Position numbers and translations under genes: made by a program. From Laccaria trichodermophora (Eukaryota; Basidiomycota; Agaricomycetes; Agaricales; Hydnangiaceae), in the NCBI GenBank assembly GCA_018417955.1, contig JACTVC010000016.1, forward strand, positions 1,206,850-1,270,849: a DNA stretch of 64,000 bases. The letters run 5' to 3'. This document shows positions 34,460-46,065 of this stretch, one piece after another. The number at the start of each line of letters is the position of its first letter. Positions within the stretch are counted from its first letter, which is position 1. The notes beneath the pieces were generated by a model, which had not been told where the DNA came from, did no database searches, and saw only the letters and a program-made list of their open reading frames with translations.

Positions 34460-37134
34460 TCAATTCTTATTTCCTTTTGCGTGCGTCGAAAGCGGTCGGC
34501 GTTCCAGTTCTAAAAGTTTTCTTGCATGTGAGTGTTTGGGTGGTGGGGGCTGATCTTCTGTCGAGACATCCGTCAGCGGAGACGAGGGAGCCTGGGAGGT
34601 GTGCGATTGATTCTCTTGTGGGGATCTGCGATAAGTAAGAGCCGGCGGTGCCTCGAGTTGTACGCTGGGCAGCTGAGTAGATGTGACTGGCGTGCTTGCA
34701 AGTGTGCTTGAAGAATTCACAGTAATTTCCTCTTCTTCTTCTTCATCGTCCGAGTTGGGGAGTCGATGAATTCCGGAGACCAGTTTCGGCTGCGTGCGAG
34801 GCAGGGAAGTATAAAGGTCCTCTCCATCGATGAGCCCATCAGAACTTGGACCAGGATGTTCACGAGTCGGGGTACTGATGTGAGCTTTTGCGAACACATT
34901 CCGCAGTTTGTGAGCCTCGAGGATAAGATGAATCGAACAATTAACATACCATTTCTCCCATTCGCTTTGCGTGCTTCCATTTGCAAGAATAATCGATGAG
35001 TGCCAGAAAATCCCGACTCCTCTGTACGTTTCTTATCTTTCCTATCTGCAAAAACTTCCCTGAGGGATACAAAATGAGCATGAAACGAGAGACAGCATCT
35101 AAGACCTACTGATCCCACCAAGCCAGGGTGTCGGAAACCCTTGGTTCCCAATCTTTCAAAGGTTTCCATGGTGAGGTTGAAGAAGTCGTTGATCAGGAAT
35201 ACGCCATCATCGAGACGCCAGTCATCGTATTGGTATAAGAACCAAAAGACCTAGGTAAAATTTATAAGCGGTCGACACAACAACAATTGACTTACATGCA
35301 TCGCCGCGTACGCGATGGATCGAGGCGTGACATGCTCCATCTGATGGAGCCTTGCTTGGCCTGCCTTTGTTCCTGCTGCCCCAGGTGTCGCTTTGAGCGC
35401 TGATCTCGGACCTTGGAAGTAGTGTTGCCGAAGTTCGGTTCAGTCCAGTTCAGACCCCCTTTGGTCCGAACCTGAACCTGAAACTCCTACAAATTTTCCG
35501 AGCCTGAACTGAACCCGAACTGTGCGTTCGGTTCGGGTTCGAACCTTCTGAACCTTGTAATTTTTTACAATAAAAATTTTCGCCTTTTTTCGTGTCCAAA
35601 CGCTTCGAAACACATGTGTAATCTCTAAAAATCAGTTATTTATGCAATGCCGTGGCACAAACCATGTTTGATAAGCCAAATAGATATTATACAACAGACC
35701 CCAACAAGTGCACGTGTGGGAAAGCGACCTAAAATATGGCCATCAACCATCACCCAGATGAAGGATTGATACTTTACATTTAAATACTGTAGTTGTTACA
35801 GATCACAATAGTTTTGAATGAAAAAATTGCAAAAAAATGTCCAAAACAGAGGGAAAGTAGGCCCCCCAGGGGCTAAAGGTTCAGAGGTTCAGTTCAGTCC
35901 GAACCTGTTCTCCAGAAAATTTCTGGAGCCCGAACCTGAACTTGAACTTGAACCGAACTTTGTGTTCAGTTCAGAGGGTTCGGGTTCGAACCAAAGTTCT
36001 GGACTGAACTTCAGCAACGCTACTTGGAAGATGTGGCACCAAGTCTAACCGCATGAATAAAAACAAGGTTTTCAAAGGGAGAACAACTCACTGCGACTAA
36101 GATAGGACCTCGAAAACATCCAATGAGTAAATTGTCTTCTTGGTAAGAACCTGGTGCATAAAGAAATGCAGGGTAGTCGTCGCCAGAGACAGAGATGCGC
36201 CCATCACGCAATTTCTTGATTGTCCTGTGTGAATATGTCAGTCTAAGGAAGGGTCGTAGTGGCATAGGAACCTACTCATCATGGTCGTCGTGAAGCTTTT
36301 GGAGATGATAAATTGGACAGAGCATTTCCGCAATTTGGGGATGCACAAATCCACGGTGAGCAGACTTATTTCCTCGGGGAGGAATTCTTGGCTTGAACTC
36401 CTTCCCAGGAAGCATTTGCGCCGCATATATCAACCCATCCTCCCTGAGGGAAGAGCGATCGTCGGACCCCGCTTGGGAGAGACCTCCCTCCATCTATACA
36501 TGATTAGCAAGCTAAAATGTTGGATTAAAGGCATATATGCGCACCGCACTAATAATTTCATCGAGAATGTCGCTATCCCCCTCATCAATAGCCTCTACCA
36601 AACTGTTCCAACCCGGAATCCTCGCAATCGCATGGCCGATCTCTTCGCATTCCTCCTGCAGGGGAGTGGACCTGCACATCAAGGTCATGACATTTCATCA
36701 ACAGATATCATGGTATTGCTCACATTTCTTCTTCTTCTTCGTCGCTCATCAGCCGCAGAAGCCAATTAAACACTGTGGTAAAATTCGCAAAAGGGGTCTC
36801 GGAATGAGCAATCCACTTTGCAAGTGCACGATAGGGGTCGGTAAAGCCATCGTCACTACTTTTACTCGCATATATCAGATTGTTGATAGGGTAGGATGTA
36901 GGTGAATACCCTTACCGCTTTCGTTTCCCTTTCCTCTTGTGCACAGCCTGCTTATCAGGTGTACATTCTGCTTCTTCTTTGTCCAAATCACTGTCAAAGC
37001 ATCCGTTAGTCAGTTGGTATAAAGATAATCAGTAAACGACTCGGATACCTTTTTTTCCTCCTGCCTTTCGATACAACATGAACAGTCTCATCGTCGTTGA
37101 CATGATCCTCGCAGGCTTTCTTCTGGTTTACCAT
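34460..37134 (-). pseudogene. DUF6698 protein gene split by a hAT-like MITE
   Basis: Exons from ATG 37134 (MVNQKKACEDHV) to the stop at 34460 join through regular short introns. They give a basic head (HKRKGKRKR), then KWIAHSETPFANF, GHAIARIPGWNSLVEAI, HPQIAEMLCPIYHL, KLRDGRISVSGDDYPAFLY, HIFQGPRSALKATPGAAG, and MEHVTPRSIAYAAMHVFWFL. This order matches DUF6698, a large basidiomycete family of unknown function often lying among transposons. The HIFQGPRS exon is interrupted by 603 bp of MITE plus an 8-bp duplication, a net shift of 611 nt with stops, so the allele is probably dead unless the insert is spliced out. All other exons are free of stops. The C-terminal tail is Ser/Pro/Glu-rich. Confidence 0.75.
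35420..36022. mobile_element. 603-bp hAT-like MITE with 8-bp target duplication
   Basis: Ends are TAGTGTTGCCGAAGTTCGG and the inverse of CTGAACTTCAGCAACGCTA. Flanks are CTTGGAAG at 35412-35419 and again at 36023-36030. An 8-bp duplication with TAGxGTTGC ends is typical of hAT elements. The subterminal DNA is built from repeated ttcggttcaggttcgaacc-like motifs. There is no transposase. Confidence 0.88.
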
Positions 37135-37409
37135 GAGAGTTCAAAAGGGGGAAGGGGAAAGGCAGAAGATAAAATGTCAGGATGTTGTGGTTAGAAAAGA
37201 GAGATAAAGTGGACGTGTGCGCAACACGTGGCCATTTGAAATTCTGCAGTCATGTGACTGCGTCACAGACAGTAGAAGACCACGGCAGACACACACTCGT
37301 TGCACAACAACTTGTGTTTGAACAGTCAAACCAATTTATTTACATAGATTCTCTATGTAATAGTGCTGTGTTAAAAAATCTAAGCAAGATAACTTTACAA
37401 ACATCTCTT

Positions 37410-38250
37410 CTATACGACTGGTAGCTGCCAATTACATGATGTAGTTATGGCAGCTGCCATAAAAAAACTTGATCAGCTACCGTGAATGAATGAAATGCAA
37501 AGTTTTCATTCATTCACGGCACCTGTTTCATTTGAGATAATTTATTCTGTTTCATTCATTCCCGGCAACTGTTTCATTTTTTTTCATTCATTGCCGTGGA
37601 GAATGAAATCGTTTTTGTTTCATTCCATTTCATTTCAATCCTTTCTTCATTCCTACCAGGAAGAATGAAATTTATTCTGTTTCATTTATTTCTGGCAACT
37701 ATTTCATTCTTTGTTTCATTTTTTGTTTCATTCTTACCATGGAATTTTTGTTTCATTCTTTATTTCATTTTTGTTTCAATCTTTCAGGCAACAATTTCGA
37801 TGTTTTAATACACACCTAAATAAGGAAATAATATACAATTATGCCTGATATGTGTTGTGCCCTACTGCAGTGGTGTGGGAGGCCATATGGGAGTACTTTT
37901 GCATTTGAGGCTCAAATACATAACAAGATAGGCATACTGTTGCCAAATAAGGCACTTTAATATTTTACATCAATTACATAATAATTTTCCCAGCTCTAAC
38001 AATAAAGGAATGAATGAAACAGTTGCCGTGGTGGAATGAAATGAAAATTGAAGTAATTTCTGTGAATCAATGAAATGAAATGAATGAAACAGTTGCCGTG
38101 AATCAATGAAACAGAATGAATCATTTTGAATGAAATGGGTGCCGTGAATTAATGAAATTTCATTTCATTCCCTCACGGTAGCTGATCAAGTTTTGCCATG
38201 GCAGCTGCCATAAATACATCGATGTAGAGTGCAGCTACTAGTGTCTATAC
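37410..38250. repeat. Long imperfect palindrome with repeat-rich arms
   Basis: The arm near 37447-37495 (ggcagctgccat, aacttgatcagctaccgtga) matches the complement of 38165-38213. The pairing extends outward with more mismatches to about 37410 and 38250. Inside, both arms contain many short gaatgaaac / catttcattcattgccgtg motifs, also in inverted order. It looks like a foldback element between the DUF6698 gene and the Plavaka gene. Confidence 0.75.
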
Positions 38251-38586
38251 ATGAAAACACAATTGATGACTAATCAGCTTTAATGTTACATAATAATTTT
38301 ACATAAGCAACCTTCCTCTGAGCCGCGTCTGCTAGGATTCAACATGTGTACCAGGGGGTCCAGGGGGCTTGCCCCCGGCAAGCTGTGACCAGTGTCGAAG
38401 CAACAGTCGAGCACAGCGAGCGCCGCGGTGTAGACACGGGTCTAAAGCTTGCAATAACTCAAATACTATTTTTCCTGTGTGACTGTGTGATGAGCTTGAC
38501 TTGCGTAAGCATTGTCGTCTTGCACTCTTTCATTACAGTCCCTCATGAGGCTTTGGTGGGTCTGGTTGCTCATTCTATTCATTTTT

Positions 38587-41500
38587 ATGGCTTTCACTTG
38601 TAACTCTTGCTGAGAGAGCTTCAAAAATAAGCAAGGCCTCAGTAAGCATCAAAGGGTGTGTGCAAAAGTCAAGAAAACAAAAATAGAAGGCTTAGAACGG
38701 CGGCGAAAGCAACAACAAAAAACATCTTCAGTGGAACCCAAAGATTTGGGTGAAGATTTGGAAGATTTAGGTCATGTAAGGCTATTTCTTTTGAATAATC
38801 GGACATTGAATCTACATGGGATGTTAGGATCACGACAATGATGCTTCCGGTTCAGGTACAAATGAACACGACAAGCGTTCTATTCCCTCCACATTGTCTG
38901 GAAGGACTCGTTGGTTCCCTGCTCACTTCAAAGACTTTATTCCTGCACCTTCAGCCCCAATTCCTCTTCCACCACCATCACCATTGCCTCCTCCGACTTT
39001 CTCTCCTGGTCTATCTCCTTCTCCTGAGGCCGTTACTTCTGAACTTGAGACGATAACCACTGAAACGAATTCTTTTGGACTCTACTGAGTCTACTCACGA
39101 GCACCCACTGTCGATCCTGAGGAAAAAAACGATCTCTATGATGTTTGCGACGCTCCTGGTATCTCTGTGCCGCAGTCCCCTGCTCGACAAAGTGTCCTAT
39201 CATATATCCAAGAGAACTATTTTGCCCCATTCATTAGCGCGACTCATTACCGCCTCCTCAGCTGGTTCTACAATGGGAACAAAACGAAATCGGCAAAGGA
39301 TCTAGATGACCTTGTTCAAAAGGTATTACTCACAGATGATTTTGATTGCGAGGAACTCAGAGACTTTCGCGCGGCTCGAGAACTCAAACAGCTGGACAAC
39401 CATATGAATCAGCCATCTCATCTGTCTGCAGAAGATGGATGGATCGAAGGATCAGTCAAAATTCGTCTTCCATGCACGGGCATCAAGTTCAAATCAGAAG
39501 AAGATGTGCCCGAATTTTCTATTGAGCCTGTATATTATTGACGGCTCACTCAGGTTCTTATATCCTCATTCCAGGAACCTGCCACAAAATTGTTTCATTA
39601 TATCCCATTCAAGCTATTCTGGAAACCGACAGCAGATTCTCCTCCCAAGAGAGTCATCAGTGAAGTCTACAATTCCGATGCGATGATCACTGAGCACGAG
39701 AAGCTACAATCACAACCAAATGAGCCTGGGTGTAATCTGGAAAAAGCCATAGCAGCGGCACTCGTTTTTTCTGACTCTACCCACCTCACTAATTTCGGAG
39801 TTGCGTCGCTCTGGCCAGGTTATCTCTTATGGGGAAATCAAACGAAGTATGAGCATTCAAAACCATCGTCTTTTGCAGCACACCACTTTGTCTACATGCA
39901 ATCTGTAAGTTATTTTTTCAATCAATCATTCTTCAGTTGAACATTCTCATAGCTTCCCAACGACATTGAAGAGGCCTTTGATACCATTTTCGGAAAGAAT
40001 ATCACCCCCACGTTGCGAACACATCTTAAACGAGAGCTTATCCACGCAATATGGGAGCTTTTGCTTGATGATGAGTTTATGGAAGCATACGAACACAGTA
40101 TTGTCGTAAAATGTGCAGATGGAGTGCTCCGCCGACTCTATCCACGTTTTTTTATATATGGTGCTGATTACCCAGAAAAGTGCCCCATTTTTCCAAATAC
40201 AATTACATCCATTCATTGATATATTCTACAGAGTACTTTTGGCGACGATCAAATCCCTTGGACACTGTCCGTGTCCCAGGTGTCATATTCAAAAGGATCA
40301 GATAGGAGATCTTGGCACAGTCAATGACATGAAGCACCACAAAAATGTTCGTGAAGACAACACCGAGAGACAGGAAAAGGTTGAGAAAGCATGTCAAGGC
40401 ATCTTCAAGAGGGGCTACTCAGTTGTAAGCAACACTTTCCGAAATCTTTTAGACATGACATCACTGGTTCCCATATGGGCAAGTTATTAATATCAAAGAA
40501 TTCATGTTACTTACTGTTTCTTAGAACGCTTTCTCACAAAAGCTCTCAAAATTCGGCTTCAACTTCCATTCCATGCTCGCTCCTGATCTACTGCATGAAT
40601 TTGAGCTTGGTGTTTGGAAAGCGGTCTTCACACACCTTGTTCGAATGGTGTACACTCTCGGAGCTAGCACTGTACAAACTCTCGATCAACGGTAAGCGAG
40701 TCACCATGGCAACATTGAAAGTTTATATTGAAGATGAGTTTTGCAGATTCTGGCAGATCCCAACATTTGGCTGTGGAACAATTCGTCGTTTTCGAAACAA
40801 TACCTCAGAAATGAAAAAGCTTGCAGCACGGGACTTTGAAGATATCTTACAGGTGACAAGTATTTCAATGTCTGCACGATAAAGCTTACCAGAAACCAGT
40901 GCGCACTCCCTGTCTTTGAGGGAATACTGCCTGGACTGCATGACAAACTTGTACAAGATTTGATCTTTACGCTCTGCATGTGGCATGCACTTGCAAAACT
41001 CTGACTGCACACGTCAACTACTTTAGAGCACCTTCAAATGACGACAAAGGAACTTGGTAAAACCCTCCGAAGATTCGCAAAGATGTCACGTACAGATTTT
41101 GAAACAATGGACCTCCCTCGTGAACGGGCTGGACGAGCTCGATGTCAGGCTGCGAAGGAGTCGACAACAAAAACGGGGGGAGCTTCGAAAAAGAAAGTGT
41201 CATCTGGCGCGACACGCAGATTTTTCAATCTGTTGACATATAAGCTCCATGCATTAGGGGATTATTTTTGGGCTATCTTGATGTACGGAAGTACGGATAA
41301 CTACAGCACACAAGTGGTACGCCAGGCACCATTTAATTCTTTTTGAAAAGACCTTACTGATTTTATATAGGGTGAGCGCGAACATCGCCGACTCAATCAA
41401 TTCTATGCTCAAACGAATAAAGCATTCCGATTTCAAAGTCAAGTATCAAGCCACATATGTTGGGAGCATTATCTAAAGCTCATGCAAGAGAGAGAAATAA

Positions 41501-42834
41501 AAACTGACTTAAAGCAAAAACCTGATGAATTGAATGACCACCTTCCCCCACCACTCAAACACGCTCGATTTTCATCACCACATGATGAGGATTTCGATTC
41601 AGACGCCCTTCCTCCATTTTCTGCTCGTGACCACTATCAGATTTCCTATTCAACATGAGATTTTCTGAATTTGCCATGCTTCCTCGCTGAAAATTCAAAC
41701 GACAATGCCCTTATCGTAAGTAATCGTTCACATCATCTAATGGGAGTTGTTCATCTATCATAAACAGAATTTTGACCAAAATCTACGCAACCATCTTTTG
41801 GCACAGATTCTTGGCTGTCAATTCGATGGTGACAATGGCCATTCATTCACTGATGAGGACCGTGCATCAATTCACTTCAATTACGGTCATATCTACAGGC
41901 ACAAAACAGCAAGAATAAATTTTACGACATATGATATGTGACAAGAGCAAGACTCAATAAATACGCGAACCGAACATCAAGATGTTATGGTACTTGCTCG
42001 TGAGGATCCAGCCTGTGAAGAACACCATCCATATTGGTATGCACGTATAGTGGGAATTTTTCACGCAGACGTCTACCATGTTGGAGAAAATTCGAAGACC
42101 GATGAGCCATACAGGCTCGATTTTTTGTGGGTTCGTTGGTTTGGCCTTGATGGAACTCATCGTGGTGGATGGAAGGCTCGCCAACTTCATCGGATAGGTT
42201 TTTTCGACAGCGAAGACGAGCACGCATTCGGCTTTTTGGATCCTGATGAGATAATTCGAGCAGTTCATTTGATTCCTGCATTCGCTCATGGCCTTATCCA
42301 CAACCTTCCGTCAGATTCTCTCGCTCGACACCCCAAAGATCCCACCCATGAGGAGTGGAAATTTTATTATGTGAATATGTATGTCCTTTCTATATGTGCT
42401 CCTTCTGTCCACCAAGATATATTTCTTTTAGGTTTGTTGATCGTGATATGTTCATGCGATATCTAGGCGGTGGGATTGGACACAGAGCAACTCACCAGGC
42501 CTCTCCTGCTGTTTCTTCAGAGGAACTTGTTGACAAGACTGTTGATCGAGGAGAGAGTGATGGTGGCAGTTTGGAAGAAGGAGGGAATGGATCTCAAGAT
42601 GGTGATGTCGAGTTTGAGGGAGGAGAAGTTGATGTTGGAATTGAAGAAGATGAGAACCAGGGGGAAGAAGACGATGAGGTTGAGGAGGACGAAGATGAGA
42701 GGTATGATTATGGTTATGAGGATGAAGACGGGGATGAAGCTGAGAAAGGGGATGAGGTGATGCAAGAGATTGGGGATGGTAAAGATGACGAAGATGAGAT
42801 TGACCCACTAGATGACGAGTATGATGAATTGTAG
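38587..42834 (+). pseudogene. Plavaka-family DNA transposase, decayed
   Basis: The frame begins MAFTCNSC then stop, then ESFKNKQGLSKHQRVC, a C2H2-like N-terminal finger. Recognisable Plavaka blocks follow: FKLFWKPTADSPPKRVISEV, DSTHLTNFGVASLWPGYLLW, FVYMQSLPND (spliced), LKRELIHAIWELLLDDEFME, LGHCPCPRCHIQKDQIGDLG, DLLHEFELGVWKAVF, FGCGTIRRFRNN-SEMKKLAARDFED and WYARIVGIFHADVYHVGENS. The tail is acidic and repetitive (DE-rich, 42530-42830). At least six in-frame TGA codons sit where arginine is expected (near 38614, 39087, 39540, 41003, 41658 and 41940), consistent with CGA-to-TGA decay. It cannot make a full-length transposase. Confidence 0.85.
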
Positions 42835-42991
42835 AGCTAACCAAGAATTTTACTGCTATGCTGACTTGCTTGCTACTTTATCAACAAAAGGTGTATCTGT
42901 AATATGATAAAGAACATCAGTATGATTCCACTGCGAGGTGGCCATGCTTCTGGGGTATGACTACCAAGTGTGCCTCAACATCTAATAATCT

Positions 42992-43085
42992 CTTGTGGTG
43001 CAATGGTCTAACAGGCTGCTTTCTGTGTGTAATGTGTGGTGTGCCTGATTCCTGAAGCTGCGTGTTCGATTCCTGGTCAGTGTTA
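42992..43085 (+). ncRNA. tRNA-like sequence, possible SINE head
   Basis: An A-box-like tggtgcaatggtctaacagg (from 42997) and a perfect B-box gttcgattc (43064-43072) occur at a spacing suited to a tRNA with a long variable arm. Acceptor-stem pairing is poor, so this is more likely a tRNA-derived SINE promoter than a working tRNA. No second copy is seen in the window. Confidence 0.4.
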
Positions 43086-43099
43086 AGATATCCAGTTAT

Positions 43100-44085
43100 C
43101 TCCTTACACTGTCAGGTATTTTCAAAATATTTTTTCACCTTCCTTGACATACCTGGTGACCACTTTCCCTGGCCATATAATCTTTGACCCAGCCTGGTTT
43201 GAGAATACATGATGTGAATTAACTTAATTTTACCATACCATGACATTGCCAAGTTACTTTGGAATAAAAGGGGCCAGCCAGTATTACTTCACAATATATT
43301 GTAATCCCAGGCTCGACATTTATTTTCAGAGTTTACCGCGGCCACAAGTCAATACCAGGGTAATGTCGTTTTGCTGATGAACCCCATCCAACCCAAAACC
43401 ACTCCAAACCCTTCTAACCATTCAGAAACCAAGAAGAGCCATTCCAGGGAGCTCATAGAGAAGTAAGGAGGATGAGAACACTCATTCCTCAGGCAAGAAA
43501 ACAGCAAAGATTGGGAGAGAAGCATAGTAGGGCATAGCACATAATTTCCAGAGCAGCAGACTGAACTGGAGGGATGTCAATGAACATCTGGCTGTTCTTG
43601 AGAGGCCTAGATGCTAAAAGACAAGGGAGATGGTTGAGGAACAGGTAGAGTCTGAGAGACAGTGAAGCAGCGCAAAGCAGCAGGCAACACTGGTTGTGGG
43701 CAACCTCCTCACCAAGTCAATGGTCGTGTAGTCACGGAATCCAGACATAGGTGAGTAGGAACTCTCCTCACAGTAGACTTCAGGCCGCATAGTCGCGAAA
43801 TCCCAAAGCCCAGCTGCTCAGAGTCAGCGCAGCACCCCAATCAAACAAACCTCAACCAGCTGTGCAAGCACAAGCTAAAGTCAATGGTTCATCCAACTGA
43901 AGGATGGATGAGCCCTTTCACATGAAGTAGTAAGCCCACCGCGAAGTGTGCGAGCAGCAGCTACCCTCCATGCTAAGGTTCCTCCTGTGATGAGCTGGCG
44001 CATTCCCACAACTCTCCAGCTCTCCCTCTACCAAGAAATGCAGACTTCAACCATGCTTTGGTGAAGTCTGCGGTGCCCCCACCAT
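43100..44085. other. Non-coding interior of the LTR-bounded unit
   Basis: No ORF with support. The last ~130 bp includes gcgagcagcagct, related to the tandem array at 32800-33180, and ends in the candidate primer site next to LTR copy 2. Confidence 0.4.
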
Positions 44086-44404
44086 TGTGAAGTGTTCACT
44101 CTGAACTTCTCGCATAGCTGAAGCCAAGAGGGAAGGAGGAGGCAAGAATGGGTGGATCTGGGATCAACACCCATGAGTGAGCAATGAGCAGTTACAAGAT
44201 ACTCAGCTGGCCCAACATGATTATGCATACTGTAGGAAGTACAGTTATACAAAGCACTACATGTAGTGCAAGAGGATGGCAAGACTGCTGACAAGGTGGT
44301 GGTTCAAGACAAAAGATCAATTTATTATGTAAGATATCCAAATCTAGCTATATACCACTGTTTGACTATGGCCTCTGGGCATTCCCTTCCAATCCTATAT
44401 CACA
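44086..44404 (-). repeat. LTR copy 2 (319 bp)
   Basis: Matches LTR copy 1 except for one base (ctcgcatag here, ctcacatag there). It is the inferred 5' LTR of the minus-strand unit. Confidence 0.85.
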
Positions 44405-44477
44405 CGCACCTTCTGCCTCATCATTGCTTAGACGTAGTATACCCTTATGGACACCTTCCCCCTCCAAGTCCTACCTA

Positions 44478-45119
44478 CTATGTTTGTTCAGGTGTTTGAA
44501 ACTGTGGATTATTTTACCTTCCACTTGCCTTGAGGCCTTGGAATTTTCACAGAAGGTGTATTTATGTATTACATTTATTGTCTCAAAATTTTAGAACAAG
44601 AGTCAAAGATTTGTGGTCTGGGGACATGGATTTGTGGTTTTCATTACACCAGACAAACAAAAGTATGGAATGTTTACTCAGATCCCTCCAGATCGGCTTG
44701 ACTGTTTATTCTAAAACTTTCCAATTGCATTTGAATGGCATACTTAAGTTCAAATAGAAAAATTTAGATAGCGAGGTGAAGTTGTTGTTGCAGGAAGGGC
44801 AAAAGACCAAATTCCGCTGTGAAACAGCTCGAAAAACGTGACATTTGCGTGACATTCGCACATCATCCATGCATCATCCATCAGCCAAATTCGTTGTTAC
44901 CTTGTGTGACACGAGTTTCAATCTCCTGATATATCTGAACCCTGAGCACCGGTACGCCTCTGACAGCAAACATAACACATTTATACCAAAAAAAAGTAGG
45001 AACTCTTATAGAAGAGAAAAAAGATTATTAGCTTGTAAAAAAATCCAAAGAATTTGATGAGGTGGTGAGTCAGAAATCGCGAAGTGCTGAAAAAGTTTCA
45101 AACACCTGAACAAACATAG
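44478..45119. mobile_element. 642-bp MITE with TA target duplication
   Basis: Terminal inverted repeats of 26 bp start CTATGTTTGTTCAGGTGTTT on both sides. They are flanked by TA at 44476-44477 and 45120-45121, as in Tc1/mariner-type elements. The interior has no transposase and little further pairing. Confidence 0.65.
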
Positions 45120-45228
45120 TACCTTATCATTCATGTGTTTTACACTTCCCTTGGCCTTCGTGTTTATCCCCATCTTTACATTACCCCTGACCTTACCTAC
45201 CTACAGTATATAAAGACCTGTCTGTACC

Positions 45229-46039
45229 TGTTAGAGTTCGTTGATTGCGTCGACTCTAATTTTGGTGTATTCCTGCGAATACAGATAGATCAGTTGATAA
45301 TGGTCAAGTCGGAACTTACGTTGAGTCAATCCGTTGAGTGAGTGAGAGTTGATGAGTGAGGGGTTCTCTAGATAGCGAGGTTCCTAATACATCTTGAAGT
45401 GTGACAAAGAACGGAGCATGATCACAAGAGTTAGCGCTAGGCTTTAACTACTTAGATCGAGTTTATTGATAGCACAAGGCTTTACCAAATATAACTCAAA
45501 GCGACGTTACTCAGTCTTATTCAAGATCTTAAGTTCTTACTATGTATTTGGGGTAAAAGTTGAGTATCAATTCATGTAGTTCTACTGACATTTATATATA
45601 CATGTCTACTAGTCCTGGAGCATGGTGGAAGGTCTCAGAACCTTCCGTCATGTTCTGAATCTTCCCCGAATGCCCGAGCCGGACAAGAGTCATCGTGACT
45701 TCTTGTTTGCGTGTTTGGCTTCTCTTTGTTTAACTGCCGCGTCTATGGCAACACTGTTAGGATTTGCGTTCCGTTTGTTTGCGTCCCCTTAGTCAAACAT
45801 TGTCAAGCATTGGCAGTAGTCGCGTCGCATCGCGTCGAGCTTTAGTGTCTTTAGTGTGCATCTTACTTAAGTAGATACACCAGACCCTTGTGCTGTAGTA
45901 CAAGGTAAAGAATACATGTCATACCATCCTAAGAGACTTGAGTTAATAATAAGAGTGAGGGATTGGACGATGGAAGATTGAGAGGGAATTGATAAGTAAG
46001 AGTAGATAAGTGGTATACCATAACATAGGTACCATAACA
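45229..46039 (-). repeat. 3' LTR of the Ty3/gypsy element (811 bp)
   Basis: On the minus strand it starts TGTTATGGTACC just after a polypurine tract (aggtcagggggggata, 46040-46055) and ends CTCTAACA. The TGTTA/TAACA ends are mirror images. A TATA-like tatatataaatg lies inside near 45590-45602. No matching 5' LTR exists in the window. Confidence 0.7.
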
Positions 46040-46065
46040 TATCCCCCCCTGACCTCGAGATCTGA

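Larger units (their letters stand above)
31686..44404 (-). mobile_element. 12.7-kb LTR-bounded unit without gag/pol
   Basis: Two 319-bp LTRs, 31686-32004 and 44086-44404, are in the same orientation and differ at one base by eye. Neither LTR alone has a flanking 5-bp repeat, but the outer flanks do: tgcac (31681-31685) and cgcac (44405-44409), 4 of 5 matching. On the minus strand, the 5' LTR (44404-44086) is followed by ATGGTGGGGGCACC, a possible tRNA primer site. The other LTR is preceded by a G-run (ttggggggctt), a possible polypurine tract. The interior holds tandem repeats, a DUF6698 gene, a palindrome and a Plavaka transposase remnant, but no retroviral genes that I can see. Confidence 0.6.

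Noticed and set aside
38587..42834. Reading the in-frame TGA codons of the Plavaka gene as recoded (selenocysteine or readthrough)
   Set aside because: All replace expected arginine and fit CpG deamination; there is no sign of a recoding element, and fungi of this group are not known to use selenocysteine.
42452..42844. 130-residue His/Leu-rich minus-strand ORF
   Set aside because: It is antisense to the acidic Asp/Glu-rich tail of the Plavaka transposase and arises from that codon bias.
44086..44404. Treating each 319-bp repeat as an independent MITE or solo LTR
   Set aside because: Only copy 3 has its own 5-bp duplication. Copies 1 and 2 lack one each but share outer flanks, so they are better explained as a pair.
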